Origin: Candidatus Heimdallarchaeota archaeon AB_125
GTDB lineage: Archaea > Asgardarchaeota > Heimdallarchaeia > Heimdallarchaeales > Heimdallarchaeaceae
Length of the DNA: 12,344 nt
NCBI GenBank assembly: GCA_001940755.1
Contig: MEHH01000050.1
Location: forward strand, 1-12,344
Reading direction: 5' to 3'
The notes under the pieces were generated by a model. That model saw only the letters and a list, made by a program, of their open reading frames with translations, had not been told where the DNA came from and did not search any database. Below are positions 6,418 through 12,344 of this stretch, piece by piece; the stretch's first letter is position 1, and each line of letters starts with the position of its first letter. Position numbers and translations under genes: made by a program.

Positions 6418-6618
6418 TTGAAAGGTGTTATTAAGAAAATAATGTATGACCGAAATTATGGGTTCGTCAATGTAGAAGGAGAAGAAGAAGAAGATGTTTT
6501 CTTCCACAGAACTGGAGTTAAAGAAGACTTTAACGCTCTCAAAGAAGGAGACGAAGTTGAATTCGAGATTGAAGAAACTGATAGAGGTAAACAAGCTATA
6601 GAAATTGTTAAAGCATAA
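6418..6618 (+). CDS. Cold-shock-domain protein (CspA-like), copy 2, TTG start
   Basis: The frame is open back to ATG 6382, but the true start is most likely TTG 6418. It has GGAGG 8 nt upstream, and it gives exactly 66 residues beginning MKGVIKKIMYDRN, parallel to copy 1 (MKGTIKRIMYDRN). RNP1-type NYGFVNV and RNP2-type DVFFHRTG are present, with a more acidic loop (EGEEEED). Like copy 1 it should bind single-stranded RNA. Positions 6541-6588 match 5097-5144 at 46 of 48 bases, including synonymous sites, while the first half of the gene has diverged far more, so the copies may have recombined. Gene order and leader similarity suggest a duplication that included the promoter. Confidence 0.9.
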   Translation: MKGVIKKIMYDRNYGFVNVEGEEEEDVFFHRTGVKEDFNALKEGDEVEFEIEETDRGKQAIEIVKA

Positions 6619-6732
6619 TGAAATTCAGAAAATGAAAAAATCCAAAGGAACAAAGATTTTTACTTGAAGCAAATCTAATTTTGTTTCACCCTTATTTTTT
6701 CTAGTTGTTACAAAATTATTAGAAAATAGATT

Positions 6733-7992
6733 TCATCTTAATTTTAGTCTAATATACAAATCTATTTCTTCATTGTTTTTTAGTAAACCAGTAACATATA
6801 GTGTTTCAAAGTTTCGAATGCTTTGTTCTTTCAAGGTTTTATCCAATTCAATATCTTCTGGATCTTTTTTATCTATCAACCAGAAGGATGGTTCACATTC
6901 AGGATCATATTTGTAATCTTTATTCTTAATGATTGAAAGAAGCATATCTACAGTAGATGTTTCTGGAATTGTTACTTCTTCAATAATGGTTGCATTAGAA
7001 CCACATAGCATACACTTTTTGTTAGGTGGTTTTTCAATGTAAAAGAATTTTCCAACCAAACCATTGTAGATAACATAGTCTGTGTTTATTGTTCCAAGTT
7101 TGATTCCTTTGACATGATGTAAAATCTTTAAAGCTTCTTGTGATTGAAGAGAAGCGATTACAGCATTAATTGTGATAATGGTTGGATCATGCTGATCGAC
7201 CATTTTTACAACTTCATCTAAAGTAAATAATCCCTGTTCTGAAAAATGCTCTTTAGCTAAGTTGTTTGCATAATCTAGAACAATAATCATCTCCTCTTTG
7301 ACTGAAGTATCTGGTGGTCTATTATTTTTCGATTCAAAAAATAATTGCCCCTTAAGCAGACAATGTGATCTCTTCCTTGGTATCCCTACCAATGTACAAG
7401 CTGCAAGAGTTTCTCTTTCTCTTTCAGTCTGAGGGTCACATTGAAGACAAGCATTCTTTCCAGGAAAATAGGTATAAACATGGCCATAATATGTTGCAGT
7501 CCCACCGTCAATCATTGGTTTCTGAAAATGAACAGCTCTTCGAATGAGTTCAGATCTTGCTGTAACAGAATCTAGACCTGCAATCAACAAATCAGCTGTT
7601 GCATAAATCTCAGGAGAAACATCTTCAAGATTTGAATAGTGCCAGACATACTTACTATGTGGATTAATTTTCTTCAAAGCCCTAGCTGCTACTTTGGATT
7701 TAGGTTCCCCTTCATCAGCATCTGAAAATAGTATCTGTCTGTTAAGATTGGAGTATTCAATTATATCTAAATCAATTAAATGCAATGTTCCTACTCCTGC
7801 CATTGCCATATTTTTAGCTATTTCAGTTCCTAATCCCCCTATTCCAGCAATTACTACAACAGAATTCTTCAAAGCTTTTTGATTCCATCCAGGTAATCTA
7901 AGTTGTCTATCTAATCTTTTTGTTTCTTCTTCAGAAAATGTTTCACTGAAAAAATTTGACTGTTGTTTCAGTTTATCGTTCATTGTGCACAT
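6733..7992 (-). CDS. E1-like ubiquitin-activating enzyme
   Basis: 419 residues, ThiF/MoeB/UBA superfamily. It should adenylate the C-terminus of the neighbouring Ubl and then carry it as a thioester. Seen: nucleotide loop GIGGLG (50-55), DLDIIEYSNLNRQ (74-86) with the Mg/ATP residues, Lys98/Lys100, and GLDS (139-142). Zinc cysteines are 182/185 (CLQC) and 327/330 (CMLC). The catalytic Cys199 lies in ACTLVGIPRKRSHC, the same CT-x-x-x-x-PR-x-x-x-HC arrangement as eukaryotic UBA3-type E1s and unlike plain MoeB. The last 85 residues look like a ubiquitin-fold domain (DKTLKEQSIRNFETLYV recalls ubiquitin's KTLSDYNIQ segment), which in eukaryotic E1s recruits E2. ATG 7983 (Met4) is an alternative start. 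It follows the Ubl gene after a 103 bp spacer. Confidence 0.93.
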   Translation of the reverse strand: MCTMNDKLKQQSNFFSETFSEEETKRLDRQLRLPGWNQKALKNSVVVIAGIGGLGTEIAKNMAMAGVGTLHLIDLDIIEYSNLNRQILFSDADEGEPKSKVAARALKKINPHSKYVWHYSNLEDVSPEIYATADLLIAGLDSVTARSELIRRAVHFQKPMIDGGTATYYGHVYTYFPGKNACLQCDPQTERERETLAACTLVGIPRKRSHCLLKGQLFFESKNNRPPDTSVKEEMIIVLDYANNLAKEHFSEQGLFTLDEVVKMVDQHDPTIITINAVIASLQSQEALKILHHVKGIKLGTINTDYVIYNGLVGKFFYIEKPPNKKCMLCGSNATIIEEVTIPETSTVDMLLSIIKNKDYKYDPECEPSFWLIDKKDPEDIELDKTLKEQSIRNFETLYVTGLLKNNEEIDLYIRLKLR

Positions 7993-8038
7993 CTCTATTA
8001 TTATTCGATCATAAGTTCATAAAAAATAAAGTTTTGTT

Positions 8039-8076
8039 TAAAAAATGAATGAAAAGAGAAAGAAAATACTTTCTCT
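8039..8076 (-). terminator. Terminator-like hairpin between Ubl and E1
   Basis: On the minus strand AGAGAAAG and CTTTCTCT form a perfect 8-bp stem with a 6-nt loop (8055-8062 and 8069-8076), followed at once by TTTCATTCATTTTTT. It begins about 20 nt after the Ubl stop and lies before E1. A TATA-like TTTATTTTTT (8021-8030) just downstream could then start a separate E1 transcript. Partial termination here would make more Ubl than E1; that is an inference. Confidence 0.5.
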
Positions 8077-8095
8077 GACATTGATTTCTTTCTAT

Positions 8096-8440
8096 TTATC
8101 CTGCAGTTGATACTGGGATAAGTAGAATGGTATCTCCATCTTCAACTCCATAGTCTTCCAAGACATCACCTGAATCACAGGTTCGACCTGCATGTGAGAG
8201 ATGAAATTCATCTGCTGGTAATCCAAAGATCTGGCTAACTGTGTACTTAATGTCACTTACAGGTGCATCAGTTGCAACAACTAACTTCTCTTGCTTTGGA
8301 GCTGGTCCTATTGTGCTTTGGAAATAAACACTAATCTTCTTTCCACCTGGTGTCTTCTCTTTTTCAGGAGTCTTTGATATGATTTCTTCTTCAACTTCTT
8401 CTTCTTCATCGATAGATAATTCTTCAAATTCTTCGCTCAT
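8096..8440 (-). CDS. Ubiquitin-like protein ending in Ala-Gly
   Basis: I choose ATG 8440 (114 residues): AAGGA sits 9 nt upstream, whereas for the other ATG (8449) it would touch the start codon. Residues 1-34 are an acidic, probably disordered tail (SEEFEELSIDEEEEVEEE). From ISVYFQSTIG on is a beta-grasp domain: strand pair, VSDIKYTVSQIFGLPADEF helix, then LSHAGRTCDSGDVLEDYGVE and DGDTILLIPV, which follows the ubiquitin pattern (IFAGKQLEDGRTLSDYNIQ). It ends STAG, directly followed by the stop codon. The final Gly is present but the diglycine is not, and there is no tail to process. It should be the substrate of the E1 downstream. N-terminal numbering shifts by 3 if the upstream ATG is used. 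Confidence 0.88.
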   Translation of the reverse strand: MSEEFEELSIDEEEEVEEEIISKTPEKEKTPGGKKISVYFQSTIGPAPKQEKLVVATDAPVSDIKYTVSQIFGLPADEFHLSHAGRTCDSGDVLEDYGVEDGDTILLIPVSTAG

Positions 8441-8459
8441 AATATCCATTCCTTGTTTA

Positions 8460-8518
8460 TTACAATTTATCTATATTGTAAATGACTATTAAAAAACTAC
8501 CGTTTTTCGCTATAAAAA
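8460..8518 (-). promoter_or_regulatory. Ubl promoter with an inverted repeat below it
   Basis: The minus strand has a good TATA box, CTTTTTATA (about 8511-8519), so transcription should begin near 8487. Immediately downstream TTACAAT (8460-8466) and ATTGTAA (8475-8481) form a perfect 7-bp inverted repeat with an 8-bp spacer. The location at or just after the start site and the spacing of about one helical turn and a half between half-sites suit a dimeric repressor. It could instead be a weak leader hairpin. Confidence 0.5.
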
Positions 8519-8694
8519 GTGTTATTATTTAGTTTTCTAAATAAATAAAATAGTAATATAAATATAGAATAATTACAAGATACTATATCCGGTAATAAGA
8601 TGCATTCAAAACATTGAAATTAAGGTTTTGGAGTTATTTGGTTATCAAGGACAGAACATACTGAAGAAAGGCAACAAAGGGATTTGACTTACAT

Positions 8695-9405
8695 ATGTCG
8701 AAAAAAAATAAGAAGAAAAAAATTTCATCTAAAGTTCCAAAACAAAAATATCCTTATGATTCTAAGATTCCAAAACAAAAAATACCAAAACAACGAGTAG
8801 ATGAGAGTAAATTAATTCCTCCTAAAAAGGAAAAAAGGAGTCGACAAAGTTCAATTCCTGCTAAGTCACAAATGAAGAGAGCTTCAGAAAGAAGAAGCAG
8901 TTCTCAAATACAAAAAACAAAAATCTCTGATAAAACTCCAAAGGGAGAGAAATTTAAGGAAACCTCTAGAAGAAGTACAAGTATTCCAAAGCAAAAAATA
9001 CCAAAGTCAAAAATTCCAAAACAGGATAAAATCAAAGAGCCCAAGGATCTAAAATATGTTCCTGAAGAAAGGAAATCTAAAACAAAAGAAAAGAAGGAAG
9101 ATGTAATCCCAAAGAGAGAGCAGTTTAAAGATATAGAAAACATGGAATCTAAAGCTGTAGAGAAGAAGGAGAGAGAGAAGAAAGAAGAAATTCCTCCAAC
9201 TAACGATAAGGATAAATTCTCTGATATAGAGAGCATGGAATCAAAACCTATACCAAAGGAAGAGAAGAAAGAGAAAAAAGAAAGAGAATCACCTATAGCT
9301 TCTCAAATAGAAGAAGTCGAACAGGATAAAATACCTAAAACTAAAATCCCAACTCAAAAATACCCAGCTCAAACAAAGCACCCCAAACAAAAGAAACCAA
9401 AATAA
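8695..9405 (+). CDS. Lysine-rich, repetitive, apparently disordered protein
   Basis: 236 residues with about 63 Lys (27%), many Glu, Pro and Ser, and no Cys or Trp. No domain, signal peptide or membrane segment is visible. It has three clusters of an [IV]P-K-[QST]-K motif: near the start (VPKQKYPYDSKIPKQKIPKQ), in the middle (IPKQKIPKSKIPKQ, about 97-110) and at the end (KIPKTKIPTQKYPAQTKHPK). The first and last clusters mirror each other. Between them is a degenerate duplication (FKDIENMESK and FSDIESMESK). It is on the opposite strand, between the two halves of the ubiquitin locus, sharing the region 8441-8694 with the Ubl promoter and converging on the membrane protein gene with 12 bp between stops. 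I do not recognise a family. An unfolded, lysine-dense protein would suit a modification target or a nucleic-acid or scaffold protein, but nothing proves it. Confidence 0.75.
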   Translation: MSKKNKKKKISSKVPKQKYPYDSKIPKQKIPKQRVDESKLIPPKKEKRSRQSSIPAKSQMKRASERRSSSQIQKTKISDKTPKGEKFKETSRRSTSIPKQKIPKSKIPKQDKIKEPKDLKYVPEERKSKTKEKKEDVIPKREQFKDIENMESKAVEKKEREKKEEIPPTNDKDKFSDIESMESKPIPKEEKKEKKERESPIASQIEEVEQDKIPKTKIPTQKYPAQTKHPKQKKPK

Positions 9406-9417
9406 TTATTTTTCATT

Positions 9418-10005
9418 TTAGACAAACAGCATCAATAAAGCTGAATAGAAGTAAACTCCTCCAAAGATCACAAGAAAGAGATTTTCAAAATAGAACCATG
9501 AAGTTAATATGTATACTGCAGGTATAACAAGAATAAGCAAGAAGCCAAAGAATTTAGGAGGGATTCCTTTTTCACTTGTTCCTTTCATTCTAATAAATGG
9601 ATAACGAATAAATGTTCGGAATATTAAGAAGTTGCTAATCAGATAATATGGTAATAAAGCAAAATCCATAGCGTTAATGTAGAAGAAATACGTTGGAAAA
9701 TCTGGTGTTATTTCTACTGTTGTAATAATAAAAGAATCATAAATACCTAGTAAGCGTTGAGTAAGAATTAGAAGAACTGGAATAAGGGGGACAATTAGAA
9801 CAAAAAATACTTCATTGAAAGTTGCTTTGTGCTTTAAATAAAACAAACTTCTAAAAATTACAAACAGAGTAAGAAAGGCAAAAATAGATGCAAAAATGAA
9901 TACTTTACCAAGGAAATCATTATCCTCTATGAAGAAATAAATTGCCACACCTACTAGTGTAAGTGATAGCAAAAATGCAGCAGATAATTGTTTCCAAGTA
10001 GCCAT
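9418..10005 (-). CDS. Six-TM membrane protein, RING-less paralogue of the upstream RING protein
   Basis: 195 residues, almost all membrane: six hydrophobic segments at about 6-25, 32-57, 63-83, 106-129, 152-173 and 176-195. It ends two residues into where the RING neighbour's linker would begin. It lines up with residues 1-196 of that neighbour nearly without gaps: both have Lys-His-Lys at 58-60, a basic loop at about 140-150, Trp at 170 versus 169, and a Glu/Lys loop after TM1 (IEDND versus IEKDV). I read it as a tandem duplicate that lacks the linker and RING. A Shine-Dalgarno-like GGGATGAT precedes ATG 10005, and the gene follows the RING gene by 73 bp on the same strand. Possible roles are a partner, a dominant-negative regulator or a subunit of the same membrane complex. 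Confidence 0.82.
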   Translation of the reverse strand: MATWKQLSAAFLLSLTLVGVAIYFFIEDNDFLGKVFIFASIFAFLTLFVIFRSLFYLKHKATFNEVFFVLIVPLIPVLLILTQRLLGIYDSFIITTVEITPDFPTYFFYINAMDFALLPYYLISNFLIFRTFIRYPFIRMKGTSEKGIPPKFFGFLLILVIPAVYILTSWFYFENLFLVIFGGVYFYSALLMLFV

Positions 10006-10078
10006 GTTATCATCCCAGTTTATATCTTCTATACTGTAAATAGTTTTTCAGTTTTTAAATTATTGGCTACACTAATTT

Positions 10079-11203
10079 TTATAGCTTTTCAATTACTTTT
10101 TCAATATAGATTTTGATATTTATCCTATATTTTGGATTACTGACATACCTTGCAGAAATAGATTGATTACACCTAGCACAGAGTTTTGAGGTCTTGAACC
10201 AGCTAATAAATTCATCCTCATGAGCTGGATATCGACAGTTTGGACATAAGATAATTCTTCTCTTTTCTTTTTTATCAAAGTCCATATAGCAGATTATGCA
10301 CTTCATCTCATCTTTCTTTGGAGTACCAATTGGAAAGATACTTTTTGAGACTGTTTTTGTTGTTGAAGTTTTCTTTGTTGTTTTGGAACGAGCTGGTCTG
10401 ATATCTATACCTGGATCAACTCTAACGCTTGAAGACCGAGATGTTCTACTAGCAGCTGTTCTTGTAGTAGCTGGTCTAGTTGTTCTAGTAGAACCAGAAC
10501 GAGATCTACTTGATGAAGAAGCAGTTGTTCTTCTTGTTGTTGCAGATGAACGTGTAGATCTACCAGTTGTAGATCGAGCTGTTGTAGTTGTGACACGAAC
10601 TTGTTGATTTGATCTTACTGCAAATGCTATTATGAAATATCTGAAGATATAAATGACATAAAATACAACAAATAGGAAGCATACAAAGTCAATTTGCCAA
10701 TTTATGAAGAATCCAACTAGAAAAATAGCAACATAAAGTGTATGTATCAAAAAGGGTATTTTTCTTCCCTTTCTTACTTTTCTATTTACAGCAATAGCTG
10801 GCCATTTACCAGAATAATGATTTCCAAAATAGATTGAAAGTATCACTACAGGAAGAATTAACGAAATTGATATTAGATTGAATGGAGAATAAATTGAGCT
10901 TCCTCCGGATAAATCAATTTCAATATCAAATATTCTATATGTAAACGCTATCGGAGAAATATAGTTTCCCATTAACATAACCAAGAATGGTAACATTAGA
11001 AATTGAGTACTTGCCAAGATGGTTTTGTGTTTTTTGTAATGTCTTCGTTCTAGTATAAATCTTAAGGCTAATACTGTATACAACGTTATGAAAAAGATAG
11101 TTAGTGTTCTAGGTACATCTTTTTCAATTGCAGCATATAGAATTCCAACAGTAAATCCGACTATTGCAATTGCTAGATATGTTTTGATGTTGTTAAGTTC
11201 CAA
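10079..11203 (-). CDS. Six-TM protein with Ser/Thr/Arg linker and C-terminal RING-like domain (putative membrane E3)
   Basis: 374 residues, starting at TTG 11203 behind a GTAGGG purine run; no in-frame Met lies nearby. Six membrane segments (about 9-26, 34-52, 62-86, 108-127, 150-168, 171-196) are followed by a low-complexity linker rich in Ser, Thr and Arg (about 197-290). A zinc domain follows: Cys302, Cys305, Cys320, Cys323, His328, Cys342, Cys345 (CIIC, CPNC, HEDEFISWF, CARC). The spacing C-x2-C-x14-C-x2-C-x4-H-x13-C-x2-C with Trp at 335 matches RING-like domains of the Nse1 type and would bind E2. The Cys expected two residues after His328 is Glu331 (H-E-D-E), so one zinc ligand seems replaced. 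As an E3 it would place the Ubl on membrane or membrane-near proteins. Confidence 0.82.
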   Translation of the reverse strand: MELNNIKTYLAIAIVGFTVGILYAAIEKDVPRTLTIFFITLYTVLALRFILERRHYKKHKTILASTQFLMLPFLVMLMGNYISPIAFTYRIFDIEIDLSGGSSIYSPFNLISISLILPVVILSIYFGNHYSGKWPAIAVNRKVRKGRKIPFLIHTLYVAIFLVGFFINWQIDFVCFLFVVFYVIYIFRYFIIAFAVRSNQQVRVTTTTARSTTGRSTRSSATTRRTTASSSSRSRSGSTRTTRPATTRTAASRTSRSSSVRVDPGIDIRPARSKTTKKTSTTKTVSKSIFPIGTPKKDEMKCIICYMDFDKKEKRRIILCPNCRYPAHEDEFISWFKTSKLCARCNQSISARYVSNPKYRINIKIYIEKVIEKL

Positions 11204-11227
11204 TTATAGCCCTACTTTTTTATTACT

Positions 11228-11947
11228 TTATGAATCGTTTTCAGACATATTCTTCATAAAAAGACTAATAGATTCATAATTTGCTTCACAGCTTAAACCA
11301 TCTATTTCATTTGTCAAATCATAGTAAGATTTCTTATCTTTGTGAATTCTAAAAACTCCTAAACCAAAATCTTTTGGCGAAATCATTAAAGGATCAAGTA
11401 CCACAGCTATAGACTTGTTCCAAAATGTTTGATATCTTAGATGAGTTCGAAAATCATCATCACTTAGAAAGGGAGAATAGCTTGGATGAGAATGAGCCCA
11501 ACCAATGATGAAGTTATCCTGGTTTTTCTTATGGAATATCTCAGCAAAAATTCTTTGATCAACTATCTCAACGCTGATAGCATCACCCTGATCAACTGGC
11601 CAATAGTCTTCAACAAAAATCTGTTCTAGAGGAGTATCTTCGTGTCTGATTCTACCTGTAAGTAATCCTATTACCTCTACCCAGTCTTTCTTTGGAATAT
11701 TTTTATTAGCATAAGTTAAGGCATGCTTTGCTAGTTTTAGATATGCTTTAGGTGAAATAACTATCTCATTTGTTGGTTTTATCTGTAAATCGTCCTCTGT
11801 GATAGTTTCTTCACTGATCTCTTTTTCTTCATCTACTTTATCTTTAAGGATATCTTCAACCTCTTTTAGTCCTAATGCTTTTTCTAAAGCTTCTATTTTC
11901 TTGAGCAATACTTTATATTGCTCTGGGAAATCATTTTCATCTTCCAT
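11228..11947 (-). CDS. JAMM/MPN+ metalloprotease, Rpn11-like deubiquitinase
   Basis: 239 residues. An N-terminal acidic coiled-coil-like segment (1-60) precedes an MPN+ domain (about 61-215). The zinc protease motif is complete: Glu91 in EVIGLLTGR, then HSHPSYSPFLSDDD with His152, His154, Ser162 and Asp165 (H-x-H-x7-S-x2-D). Adjacent blocks (ISVEIVD, IIGWAHSHP, AVVLDP) match the Rpn11/PSMD14 pattern closely. The expected reaction is metal-dependent cleavage of the bond between the Ubl and its target. The Ubl here already ends with Gly, so deconjugation is a better guess than precursor processing. The gene lies 31 bp after E2 and 24 bp before the RING gene, so the three are probably co-transcribed. 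The C-terminal 30 residues are acidic and without match. Confidence 0.94.
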   Translation of the reverse strand: MEDENDFPEQYKVLLKKIEALEKALGLKEVEDILKDKVDEEKEISEETITEDDLQIKPTNEIVISPKAYLKLAKHALTYANKNIPKKDWVEVIGLLTGRIRHEDTPLEQIFVEDYWPVDQGDAISVEIVDQRIFAEIFHKKNQDNFIIGWAHSHPSYSPFLSDDDFRTHLRYQTFWNKSIAVVLDPLMISPKDFGLGVFRIHKDKKSYYDLTNEIDGLSCEANYESISLFMKNMSENDS

Positions 11948-11978
11948 TTGAGCTCACATCTTTTGATAGTTCTAAAGA

Positions 11979-12344
11979 TTACCAGAAGGATTTTGCATAT
12001 TTTTTACTAATGCTAGTAGCTTTCTTTATGAATTTCTTTTTATCATTTAAGAATTCCAAAGCAGCTTTTTTGTTAAAAACATCTTTTGGGTTTACATAAG
12101 CCCCTTCAATATTAAACATTGCTAGAATGGAATATACCACTGTAATAATGTTCTTTGCTGGAGACCATCCGTCATGTTTTCCTACTAAATCGTTATCAAC
12201 TAAAGCTAAACAAATGTTTCTTTTGTTTGGATATTCTTTGGGATTTGGCCAGAAATTAGGATGCCAAATTGGTGTATGTAATCTCACATATGGAGGTTTA
12301 TAAGGATAATTTTTACCAAATAGGATCTCTAATTTGTATTTACC
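11979..12344 (-). CDS. E2 ubiquitin-conjugating enzyme, C-terminal part (runs off the right edge)
   Basis: 122 codons are visible; the frame is open to the window edge, so the GTG at 12287 is internal. The visible part starts GKYKLEILFGKNYPYKPPYV, the Y-P-x-K-P-P turn of the UBC fold, then HTPIWHPNF with the HPN motif, and NKRNICLALV, where the Cys is the thioester acceptor (about 15 residues after HPN, slightly longer than usual). Next come GWSPAKNIITVVYSI (WSP) and a C-terminal helix ending KKYAKSFW. It should receive the Ubl from the E1 and pass it on with the RING protein. It is the first known gene of the minus-strand block E2, JAMM, RING, RING-less. About 30 residues of the N-terminus are missing from the window. 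Confidence 0.93.
   Translation of the reverse strand, partial: GKYKLEILFGKNYPYKPPYVRLHTPIWHPNFWPNPKEYPNKRNICLALVDNDLVGKHDGWSPAKNIITVVYSILAMFNIEGAYVNPKDVFNKKAALEFLNDKKKFIKKATSISKKYAKSFW

Noticed and set aside
6364..6653. Minus-strand frames opposite cold-shock copy 2
   Set aside because: Antisense shadows of a short, strongly biased gene; similar shadows occur opposite copy 1, which reflects codon composition rather than coding.
8695..9405. Lysine-rich gene considered as a histone-like or ribosomal protein
   Set aside because: No folded domain, no histone-fold helices and no ribosomal protein motif; repetitive PKQK composition only.
10296..10607. 103-codon plus-strand frame and a 63-codon minus frame over the RING gene linker
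   Set aside because: They are out-of-frame readings of the Ser/Thr/Arg-coding repeats; their composition is a low-complexity mirror of the linker and they have no start context.
1..12344. CRISPR arrays, tRNA or rRNA genes, insertion sequences
   Set aside because: No regularly spaced repeats, no cloverleaf or rRNA-like GC-rich stretch, and no transposase frame or terminal inverted repeats were visible.

Overview
The window reads as a piece of an Asgard archaeal genome. It is AT-rich, genes are short and closely packed, TATA-like boxes sit at archaeal spacing, and several genes start at TTG or GTG. Most tellingly, it carries a eukaryote-like ubiquitin gene set: an E1 with a eukaryotic-type catalytic cysteine motif, a ubiquitin-like protein, an E2, an Rpn11-type JAMM peptidase and a RING-type protein. 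A Heimdallarchaeia-like member is my best guess. The phylum-level call is an inference from gene content; no phylogeny was possible.

Left part (1-2120, mostly minus strand): the N-terminus of a secreted or membrane protein, then two tandem paralogues that look like longin-type domains followed by a winged-helix-like C-terminus. Middle part (2121-6700): a patchwork of small accessory genes and gene remains. Intact or apparently intact are a SAM methyltransferase, an NTF2/SnoaL-like protein, a GNAT acetyltransferase, a zinc-ribbon protein and two paralogous 66-residue cold-shock-domain proteins. Broken genes here are a methyltransferase tail with an in-frame TAG, the C-terminal end of an alpha/beta hydrolase, and a PHP-domain protein truncated just after its ITDHN motif. 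The two cold-shock genes share promoter and leader organisation, with about 95 nt of predicted 5' UTR.

Right part (6733-12344): the ubiquitin locus, in two minus-strand blocks. The right block runs E2 (cut by the window edge), JAMM peptidase, six-TM RING protein, six-TM RING-less protein. The left block runs Ubl, then E1. A plus-strand gene for a lysine-rich, repetitive, apparently disordered protein sits between the blocks. Expected chemistry: E1 adenylates the Ubl and forms a thioester at Cys199; the Ubl passes to the E2 cysteine; the membrane RING protein directs transfer; the JAMM protein removes the Ubl.

Most interesting points: (1) the RING E3 candidate is membrane-embedded, and the next gene encodes a collinear, RING-less paralogue of its membrane domain; (2) the Ubl ends in Ala-Gly with no tail, not Gly-Gly; (3) a terminator-like hairpin separates Ubl from E1 and an inverted repeat sits under the Ubl promoter, suggesting control of the Ubl:E1 ratio; (4) a lysine-rich protein lies inside the ubiquitin locus; (5) two cold-shock genes share a leader design, one with two competing hairpins ahead of the Shine-Dalgarno.
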